A stretch of DNA of 8,005 bases from an uncultured Collinsella sp. (GTDB lineage: Bacteria; Actinomycetota; Coriobacteriia; Coriobacteriales; Coriobacteriaceae): positions 1 to 8,005 of the forward strand of contig CALGZY010000205.1 in assembly GCA_937934355.1 (NCBI GenBank), given 5' to 3'. Below the pieces are notes generated by a model. It was not told the origin of the DNA and did no database searches. It was given only the letters and a program-made list of their open reading frames with translations. This document shows, one piece after another, positions 1 to 3,764 of this stretch. The position numbers were made by a program, and so were the translations under genes. Every line of letters starts with the position of its first letter. Position 1 is the first letter of the stretch.

Positions 1-16
1 CAGTCCTGCGCAAGAC

Positions 17-42
17 GAAGGCCACATTAAGTGGCCTTCTTT
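17..42 (+). terminator. Rho-independent terminator of an upstream gene
   Basis: A perfect 9-bp stem, GAAGGCCAC (17-25) against GTGGCCTTC (31-39), with an ATTAA loop, is followed by a short T-rich tail (TTT, 40-42). The tail is on the plus strand, so it most likely ends transcription of a gene lying to the left of the window. The T-tract is short, so efficiency is uncertain. Nothing recognisable lies between it and the repeat array at 131. Confidence 0.75.
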
Positions 43-130
43 GCGTGCGGAACTCGCGATGAACTTCGTGCCCCGCCGTCCGGGAGGACGCCTCTTTATT
101 GATGGGAGGCCTGATAGGTCGATGGTTCCG

Positions 131-407
131 TGCCCGGATGCGTCCAAAGTGGGACGGGCTTTCCGGATGGGCAGGCTTTCGAAAAATGCGTCCCGGAATT
201 TGCCTTTGGAATGGGACGTAGTTTCCTGTTGAGGTGCTTTGCGGAAAGTGCATCCCACTCTGGGCGGTCGAAGTGGGACACACTTTCCCAAAGGCGCTCC
301 AACGGGAAATTGCGTCCCATTATTCGGTCAAGAAACGGGATGCATTTTCCCAATGAGAGCAAAACCGGAAAATGCATCCCACAATCAGCCCTCAAAGTGG
401 GACGCCG
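131..407. repeat. 62-nt periodic array of alternating inverted half-sites, segment 1
   Basis: Forward half-sites (GGGAYGNNNTTTCC) start at 151, 213, 275, 337 and 399, exactly 62 nt apart. Reverse half-sites (GGAAANTGCRTCCC) start at 181, 243, 305 and 367, also exactly 62 nt apart. Forward and reverse therefore alternate about every 31 nt. The unit at 337-380 is a perfect 14-bp inverted repeat with a 16-nt loop. Loops tend to contain ATGAG or TTGAG, and the stretch between units tends towards AATNNGCCNTCNAAGT, so these parts are only partly conserved. A truncated reverse half-site at about 131-145 marks the left edge. The last forward half-site (399-407) is cut by the outer IS and continues at 3452. 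A period of 62 is not a multiple of three and no coding frame persists. Function is unknown. Confidence 0.93.
405..407. repeat. Target-site duplication CCG, left copy (right copy 3449-3451)
   Basis: CCG immediately precedes the left IS end, and CCG (3449-3451) immediately follows the right end. The duplication falls in the variable NNN of a repeat half-site, so the pre-insertion sequence GGGACGCCGTTTCCC can be rebuilt. Confidence 0.85.
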
Positions 408-432
408 GGGACCTCGGACGTTTTTCCGGACC
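408..432. repeat. Terminal inverted repeat of outer IS, downstream end
   Basis: Begins GGGACCTCGGAC and ends CGGACC; pairs with the reverse complement of 3424-3448. The inner stretch GGACG-TTTTT-CC (416-427) resembles the host repeat half-site. Confidence 0.88.
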
Positions 433-443
433 ATGTCCCGGCG

Positions 444-1469
444 CTATGCCGCATAGCCCCTCTCCTCGCGATACTCCCTGATGGTCTTCCATCCTAGGTC
501 CTTCTTGAGCTTGCCGTCCCTGTACCACTCGATATATTCGCCGAGCAGGCGGGAGAACTCGTCGAACGGCACGCCGGTCCAGTCCCTGCCCTCGAAGAAG
601 TCGCACTTGAGCGTGCCGAAGAACCCCTCGGCGCGCGCGTTGTCGGGGCTCCGGGCCCTCCTCGACATCGAGCGCACCACCCCGGGGCCGCACGCCTCGC
701 GCCACTCGCGCCCCATGTAGACGGCGCCGCCGTCGGTGTGCACCGTGAGCGGCCGCCCCTCCGTCGGGCAGACTATCCCCACCAGGTCCCTGAGCATGCC
801 GACCATCAGGTCCGAGTCGGCGTGGACCGAGACCCTCCAGCAGATCGGCCAGCCGTCGAAGCAGTCGATCGCCGGCGACAGGTACGCCCTGTACCCGTCG
901 AGCCTGAACTCCGTGACGTCGGTGACCACGAGCAGGCCGGGCGCGGCGGCGTGGAAGTCGTGCGTCCCGTCCCCGCGAAGGGGGACGTTGGCCGGGCGCT
1001 CCGCGAGCTCGCCCCGGTAGCTGCGGTACCTCGCCCTCCTGCGCATCTGCGCCGCCTTGCGGGCGACCAGGCCCTCCTCGCGCATGATCCGGCGCACGAC
1101 CTTCTCGGACGCGACGACGGGGGTCTCGGCGTCCCCGGGCGCGAGCGCGCGCCACGAGACGGGCTCGCCGGGCCCCCTCCTGAGGTCGGCGGTAACGGAT
1201 TCGGGCCCGTAGGCGCCGCCGCTCGCCTCGAACGACGCGCGCACGCGCTCCCTGAGCGCGTCCTTGGGGTCGGGCCTCGAGATCCTGGACGCCTGGTCAA
1301 GATAGGTGCTCTTCGGGATCGACAGGGTCCTGGTCACGTCCGCGAGCCTCACCGCCGGCGAGAGCCTCCTCGCCGCCTCCCCCGCCCTGTGCTTCTCCTC
1401 GTTCGTCAAAGAGCCAGGGCCTGGTGCTTTTAGGACGTCCAACACCGCCAGGGCCTCGGCGAGCCTGAC
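444..1469 (-). pseudogene. Outer IS3-family transposase, C-terminal fragment (orfB/integrase part)
   Basis: This fragment carries the catalytic half of an IS3-family DDE transposase. The frame is open from the inner IS boundary (1469) to the TAG at 444-446. It begins with VRLAEALAVLDVLKA, the end of the coiled coil that normally joins the helix-turn-helix half to the catalytic half. It continues through a second DNA-binding-like segment (LADVTRTLSIPKSTY) and an integrase core: VVTDVTEF with the first Asp, VHTDGGAVY with the second Asp, and SPDNARAEGFFGTLK with the Glu 35 residues after the second Asp. The terminal WYRDGKLKKDLGWKT block is also typical of the family. A GTG at 1445 could start a 333-residue product, but the frame clearly runs further upstream, so this is a broken gene. 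The missing N-terminal part is represented by 3099-3398. Confidence 0.88.
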
Positions 1470-1507
1470 CTGGATTGGCTACACTGATGTGGACAGTTCC
1501 GGGAGGG
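1470..1507. repeat. Inner IS3 left terminal inverted repeat
   Basis: Starts CTGGATTGGC and ends TTCCGGGAGGG; matches the reverse complement of 2651-2688 at 32 of 38 positions. Confidence 0.9.
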
Positions 1508-1531
1508 GCGCAGGAGACGGGAGGGCCGTAT

Positions 1532-1819
1532 ATGAGGGACCCCAGGCACCCGAGGCATTTCACCGACGAGTTCAAGAGGCAGATAGTCGACCTCTACAAC
1601 GCCGGCAAGCCCAAGCGCGAGATCATGGACGAGTACGACCTCGGCAAGAGCACCGTGGAGAGGTGGATCAAGTCGATAAACGCGACCGGCTCGCCGCGCG
1701 CCGCGTGCAACCGCACGCCCGAGCAGAACCGGATCCTGGAGCTCGAGCGCGAGAACCGCAGGCTCCGGATGGAGGTCGACGTCTTAAAACAAGCGGCGCT
1801 GATATACGCTCGAAAGTGA
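1532..1819 (+). CDS. IS3-family OrfA, helix-turn-helix transposase subunit (inner element)
   Basis: OrfA of IS3 elements binds the element's terminal repeats and is fused to OrfB by frameshifting to make the full transposase. The ATG at 1532 is preferred because GGAGGG (1520-1525) lies six bases before it; in-frame starts further upstream fall in the terminal repeat. The 95-residue product has FTDEFKRQIVDLYNAGKPK (residues 10-28) followed by the recognition region EYDLGKSTVERWI (34-46), a helix-turn-helix of the IS3/IS911 kind. A short leucine zipper follows with Leu71, Leu78 and Leu85 in heptad spacing within ILELERENRRLRMEVDVLK. It ends at TGA 1817-1819, downstream of the probable slip site. 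Length and domain order are normal for the family. Confidence 0.9.
   Translation: MRDPRHPRHFTDEFKRQIVDLYNAGKPKREIMDEYDLGKSTVERWIKSINATGSPRAACNRTPEQNRILELERENRRLRMEVDVLKQAALIYARK
1784..1790 (+). promoter_or_regulatory. Probable -1 ribosomal frameshift site (TTAAAAC)
   Basis: In the orfA frame the codons are TTA AAA CAA. A one-base backward slip on AAA keeps an AAA codon and moves reading into the orfB frame, giving ...DVLK-TSGADIRSK. Orfs A and B are offset by exactly -1 and orfB has no good start of its own at the junction, as in frameshifting IS3 elements. The run is only four A residues, shorter than the usual A6G, so the exact slip position is inferred. Confidence 0.55.
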
Positions 1820-2673
1820 GGGCCATAGCGGCCAACGAGGGCCGCTACCCCATATCAGCGCAGTGCAGGCTCCTCGGCGTCGCGAGGTCGACGTACTACT
1901 CCATGCGCTCGCGGGCCGACCGGCCCGCCGCGCCGGACCCCGCCGCGCCGGCCGTGGTCGCGGCCCACGCCGCCAGCAAGGGCCGGTACGGCTCGCGCAA
2001 GATAAAGGCGTCGCTCGAGAGGTCGGGCGCCACCGTCAGCCGGCGCCGGGTCTGCCGCATCATGAGGGAGAACGGCCTGGTCAGCGCATACGGCAGGAAG
2101 AGGTTCAAGGTGCACCCCGGGGCGGTCAACGAGGCCGACGTGCCCAACGTCGTCGCGCGCGGCTTCGGCGGCAGGGCGCCGCGCACCCATATATGCAGCG
2201 ACCTGACCTACGTGCGCGTCGGGGCCTCGTGGAACTACGTCTGCCTGCTCGTCGACCTCTACAACAGGGAGATCGTCGGCCACTCCGCCGGGCCCAGGAA
2301 GGACGCCCGGCTGGTCAAGTCGGCGTTCGCGACGCTCTCCTTCCCCATCTCGGACATCGAGGTCTTCCACACGGACCGCGGCAGCGAGTTCGACAACGCC
2401 GAGATCGACCTGATGCTCGAGGCCTTCGGCATTGAGAGGTCGCTGTCGGCCAAGGGCTGCCCCTACGACAACGCCGTCGACGAGTCGACCAACAGGATAC
2501 TGAAGGCCGAGCTCGTCCACCGCGAGACGTTCGGCACGACGCGCGAGCTCCGGGCCAGGCTCTCGGACTACGTGCACTGGTACAACAACTTCAGGATCCA
2601 CTCGACGCTGGGCTACATGTCTCCGGTCGAGTTCAGGGAGGCGGGGCTGTCCCTCCCGGAATCGTCCAAATAG
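1789..2673 (+). CDS. IS3-family OrfB catalytic part, expressed as OrfAB fusion (inner element)
   Basis: This is the DDE catalytic half of the inner element's transposase, which cuts and joins DNA at the terminal repeats. Read through the slip site, OrfAB would be about 380 residues (86 from OrfA plus 294), a normal IS3 size. After the junction comes a helix-turn-helix-like segment (SAQCRLLGVARSTYYSMRSR), then the HTH_21-like stretch (ASKGRYGSRKIKASLERSG), then the integrase core. In fusion numbering the catalytic residues are about Asp224 (ICSDLTY), Asp282 (HTDRGSEF) and Glu318 (NAVDESTN), giving the DD(35)E spacing. The C-terminal WYNNFRIHSTLGYMSPVEF block is also conserved in the family. 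No internal stop or frameshift is seen. Start given is the first codon after the slip; independent initiation at ATG 1900 would lose the N-terminal part. Confidence 0.9.
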   Translation, partial: TSGADIRSKVRAIAANEGRYPISAQCRLLGVARSTYYSMRSRADRPAAPDPAAPAVVAAHAASKGRYGSRKIKASLERSGATVSRRRVCRIMRENGLVSAYGRKRFKVHPGAVNEADVPNVVARGFGGRAPRTHICSDLTYVRVGASWNYVCLLVDLYNREIVGHSAGPRKDARLVKSAFATLSFPISDIEVFHTDRGSEFDNAEIDLMLEAFGIERSLSAKGCPYDNAVDESTNRILKAELVHRETFGTTRELRARLSDYVHWYNNFRIHSTLGYMSPVEFREAGLSLPESSK

Positions 2674-2688
2674 GTGTTGCCAATCCAG
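2651..2688. repeat. Inner IS3 right terminal inverted repeat
   Basis: Reverse complement starts CTGGATTGGC and ends TTCCGGGAGGG. It overlaps the last codons and stop of orfB (stop 2671-2673), common in compact IS elements. Confidence 0.9.
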
Positions 2689-2954
2689 TCGTAGATCCGC
2701 CTGGCGGTGTGGCGCTGCTTCCTCGGGGCCCCGAGGTCGGCCTCGAGAACGCCCGCGACCCATTCCTCGTTGCCCTCGAGCGCGGGCCTGCCCCTCCTCC
2801 GGGGCATCGGCGCGGCGGGCGACATGTCCTCCATGTCGGCGTACTTCGCCACGGTGTTCCGGCTCACGTGGAGCATTCGGGCGATCTCGGACCTCGAGCG
2901 CCCGGCGGCATCCATCGACCGTATATCATTCACTGTGTCCAGGGGCACGGTCAT
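2689..2954 (-). pseudogene. istA: istA, IS21-family transposase, N-terminal fragment
   Basis: IstA is the IS21-family DDE transposase that works with the ATPase IstB. Only the first 80 to 90 residues remain. LDTVNDIRSMDAAGRSRSEIARMLHVSRNTVAKYADMEDM is the family's N-terminal helix-turn-helix. It is followed by a basic PRRRGRPAL segment, then EEWVAGVLEADLGAPRKQRHTARRIYD, the typical pre-catalytic region before the HTARRIYDRL block. The homologous sequence ends at RRIYD, where the inner IS3 terminal repeat begins; the frame then continues as junk. Start is uncertain: ATG 2954 lies almost on top of GGAGG, ATG 2963 has no clear ribosome site, and GTG 2948 has GGAGG eight bases upstream and may be the real start. 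No catalytic residues remain, so it is inactive. Confidence 0.8.
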
Positions 2955-2967
2955 CTCCTCCATCCTT

Positions 2968-2999
2968 CCCGGGCGGGCTCGCCAAAGTAACCGCCCGGG
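2968..2999. other. Leader hairpin just upstream of istA
   Basis: CCCGGGCGG (2968-2976) and CCGCCCGGG (2991-2999) form a perfect 9-bp GC stem with a 14-nt loop, ending next to the istA ribosome site on the minus strand. Together with the hairpin at 3013-3048 it could shield istA from transcription entering from outside, a common IS device. The role is inferred. Confidence 0.55.
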
Positions 3000-3012
3000 G
3001 AAACCATACGGC

Positions 3013-3048
3013 GAGGGCCGCGCCCCCGGTCCCCGGAGCGCGGCCCTC
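3013..3048. other. Second, stronger leader hairpin of the IS21 fragment
   Basis: GAGGGCCGCG (3013-3022) and CGCGGCCCTC (3039-3048) form a perfect 10-bp stem with a 16-nt loop. On the plus strand it is followed by TTGCTT, so it could also act as a weak terminator in that direction. It lies between the IS21 end repeats and istA. Confidence 0.55.
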
Positions 3049-3049
3049 T

Positions 3050-3101
3050 TGCTTAAACTGCTCAATTTTTCGTGCTCACGGTGCTTATTTCCCAGTGATC
3101 A
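3050..3101 (-). repeat. IS21 end region with repeated AGCA motifs
   Basis: On the plus strand TGCT occurs at 3050, 3059, 3073 and 3082 (AGCA on the minus strand): two pairs, each 9 bp apart, with the pairs offset by 23 bp. IS21-family ends carry multiple copies of short transposase-binding repeats, which fits. The terminal TGATCA at 3096-3101 is itself palindromic. Confidence 0.5.
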
Positions 3102-3398
3102 CTCGGACCACTTCTTAGTGAACATCAACACGGCTCGACGCCTCCGCGGGGAGGCGGGCGCGGCGCCCGAGCGCCTCGCGGCGAACGCGGGGCTGCCCTC
3201 GCCGTGCGAGCAGTGCATGCGCTCCGCCCGGCCGGGCATCTCGCGGGCGGTCAGCTCGCCCGCCTCCTCCAGCTTGAGCCAAGCATACAGGTTGTCCTTG
3301 TTCGGGAAAAGCGGCAGGCTCCTGCAGGCGGCGGGGGCGGATAGGCCGCTCCGGTGGAACTCCCAGAGAATCCCCTCGCGCTCCTCTTTCGTGTACAT
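3099..3398 (-). pseudogene. Outer IS3-family transposase, N-terminal fragment (orfA/helix-turn-helix part)
   Basis: This is the DNA-binding start of the outer element's transposase. The ATG at 3398 has a strong ribosome site (AGGAGGG) seven to eight bases upstream. The 99 residues start MYTKEEREGILWEFHRSGLS and include LFPNKDNLYAWLKLEEAGEL, a helix-turn-helix of the kind that opens IS3-type transposases, then a basic linker and FTKKWSE, which looks like the start of a second helix-turn-helix unit. The frame stops at a TGA (3101-3099) created exactly at the junction with the IS21 end (TGATCACTGGG on the minus strand). It therefore has the expected orientation and order relative to the catalytic fragment at 1469-444. 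That the two pieces were once one gene is inferred from shared strand, order, complementary content and the enclosing terminal repeats. Residues between them are lost. Confidence 0.8.
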
Positions 3399-3411
3399 CG
3401 GACTCCCTCCT

Positions 3412-3428
3412 GGACCCAGATTGGGTCC
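3412..3428. repeat. Small palindrome next to the outer IS end
   Basis: GGACCCA (3412-3418) and TGGGTCC (3422-3428) form a perfect 7-bp inverted repeat with a 3-nt loop. It sits between the terminal repeat and the transposase ribosome site. It could be a binding site or a leader hairpin; the role is not shown by sequence. Confidence 0.5.
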
Positions 3429-3448
3429 GAGATTTTGTCCGAGGTCCC
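3424..3448. repeat. Terminal inverted repeat of outer IS, transposase-proximal end
   Basis: The reverse complement begins GGGACCTCGGAC and continues to CGGACC at the 25th base, matching the end at 408-432 at 19 of 25 positions. It lies 25 bp upstream of the transposase start at 3398. Confidence 0.88.
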
Positions 3449-3451
3449 CCG

Positions 3452-3641
3452 TTTCCCAATGAGGCTCAAGCGGAAAATGCATCCCGGAATTTGCGCTCAA
3501 AGTGGGATGCGGTTTCCGGTTGAGGGTCTAAGGGGAAAGTGCGTCCCAGAATCGACGCTTGAAATGGGATGCAGTTTCCCGATGAGGCACTCGACGGAAA
3601 ATACATCCCAGAAATGGCCTTTGAGCTGGGATAAGATTTCC
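3452..3641. repeat. 62-nt periodic array, segment 2 (continuation of 131-407)
   Basis: Starts with the second half (TTTCCC) of the forward half-site cut by the IS. Whole forward half-sites start at 3504, 3566 and 3628, and reverse half-sites at 3472, 3534 and 3596, all with the same exact 62-nt period. The rejoined split unit (399-407 plus 3452-3503) is 61 nt, one base shorter in the loop. The last unit has only its forward half-site, GGGATAAGATTTCC (3628-3641), after which the pattern stops. With segment 1 the original uninterrupted array had eight forward and seven complete reverse half-sites. Confidence 0.93.
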
Positions 3642-3660
3642 GCGGCATCTCGGATTCTCA

Positions 3661-3695
3661 AAAATGAGACACGCCGTTGGCGAAAATGAGACACG
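3661..3695. repeat. Two direct repeats AAAATGAGACACG before the surface-protein gene
   Basis: AAAATGAGACACG occurs at 3661-3673 and 3683-3695, 22 bp apart (about two helical turns), with a weaker third copy, AAAATGAG, at 3726-3733. They could be a regulator's operator for the downstream gene. Alternatively, since the reverse complement (GTGTCTCATTTT) resembles tandem motifs at some IS21-type ends, they could be an IS end remnant. No transposase accompanies them. Confidence 0.6.
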
Positions 3696-3713
3696 TGATA
3701 TCGGGCATCGGAC

Positions 3714-3719
3714 GTATCA
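3714..3719 (+). promoter_or_regulatory. Possible -10 element (TATCAT)
   Basis: TATCAT differs from TATAAT at one position. Transcription starting near 3726 would give a leader of about 40 nt to the ATG at 3765. No convincing -35 box is seen 17 bp upstream, so this is tentative. Confidence 0.25.
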
Positions 3720-3754
3720 TTTGTAAAAATGAGTCCACTCCACTCGAATAAAGC

Positions 3755-3759
3755 GAGGT
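3755..3759 (+). promoter_or_regulatory. Ribosome binding site that decides the start at 3765
   Basis: GAGGT (within AAGCGAGGT) lies five bases before ATG 3765. The upstream in-frame ATG at 3729 has only GTAAAA before it, so 3765 is preferred. Confidence 0.65.
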
Positions 3760-3764
3760 CCCTC

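Larger units (their letters stand above)
1470..2688 (+). mobile_element. Inner IS3-family element, apparently complete
   Basis: A 1.2-kb element bounded by 38-bp inverted repeats (1470-1507 against 2651-2688; 32 of 38 match). By the family's usual TG...CA rule the exact ends are probably TGGATTGGC at 1471 and GCCAATCCA at 2687. It carries orfA and orfB in overlapping frames with a plausible -1 slip site, and both the helix-turn-helix and the DDE triad look intact, so it could be active. No 3- or 4-bp direct duplication flanks it: the left flank (CTGAC/C) belongs to the outer transposase and the right flank (GTCGTAG) to istA of the IS21 fragment. This points to deletion or recombination after insertion. 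Confidence 0.9.
2689..3101 (-). mobile_element. IS21-family element, 5' fragment only
   Basis: A remnant carrying one end and the start of istA. The outer end on the minus strand reads TGATCACTGGGAAATAAGC, beginning TG as IS21 elements do, and lies exactly where the outer IS3 transposase frame is interrupted (3101/3102). Inside it are short repeated motifs, two leader hairpins and the istA start. The rest of istA, all of istB and the other end are gone, replaced by the inner IS3 element at 2688. Family assignment rests on the istA protein; the exact outer boundary is inferred from the frame break. Confidence 0.75.
408..3448 (-). mobile_element. Outer IS3-family element, disrupted by nested insertions
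   Basis: The ends are 25-bp imperfect inverted repeats (408-432 and 3424-3448; 19 of 25 match, the outer 12, GGGACCTCGGAC, perfectly). They are flanked by a 3-bp direct duplication, CCG (405-407 and 3449-3451), a size typical of the IS3 family. Removing the element and one CCG rebuilds a normal repeat unit, GGGACG-CCG-TTTCCC, which confirms the boundaries. The element's transposase runs on the minus strand from 3398 and is split by an IS21 fragment and an inner IS3 element. About 1.41 kb of its own sequence remains (408-1469 and 3102-3448), and a middle part of the transposase appears to be missing. It is not autonomous as it stands, although both ends look intact and might be moved by a transposase supplied in trans. 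Confidence 0.88.

Noticed and set aside
43..130. Possible second terminator or small gene between the first terminator and the array
   Set aside because: CGTCC-GGGA-GGACG (77-90) is a short stem with no clean T-tract, and the 63-codon frame from 41 has no ribosome site and runs into the repeats.
151..405. CRISPR array
   Set aside because: Period is regular, but the conserved parts are two inverted 14-nt half-sites per unit, the intervening stretches are partly conserved between units rather than unique, and no cas gene or leader is present.
96..481. Several overlapping open frames of 63 to 112 codons on both strands in the first repeat array
   Set aside because: They are by-products of the repeats: recurring peptides such as GTHFP and GKCIP come from the 62-nt unit, which changes frame every copy. 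No ribosome sites or plausible domains are seen.
385..1155. 256-codon minus-strand frame overlapping the outer transposase
   Set aside because: Low-complexity Arg-rich product in the wrong frame; the transposase frame carries all recognisable motifs.
1306..1785. Upstream extension of the orfB frame on the plus strand giving a 455-codon frame
   Set aside because: The part before the slip site is antisense to the outer transposase and shadows orfA; it shows no IS3 domain. The catalytic part is reached by frameshift from orfA.
1855..2763. Long minus-strand frame of 302 codons opposite orfB
   Set aside because: Arg/Gly/Pro/Ala-rich translation without domains, typical of the antisense of GC-rich coding sequence.
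3729..3764. Start of the surface protein at ATG 3729
   Set aside because: No ribosome site precedes it and it would add 12 residues before a well-formed signal peptide; ATG 3765 has GAGGT at good spacing.
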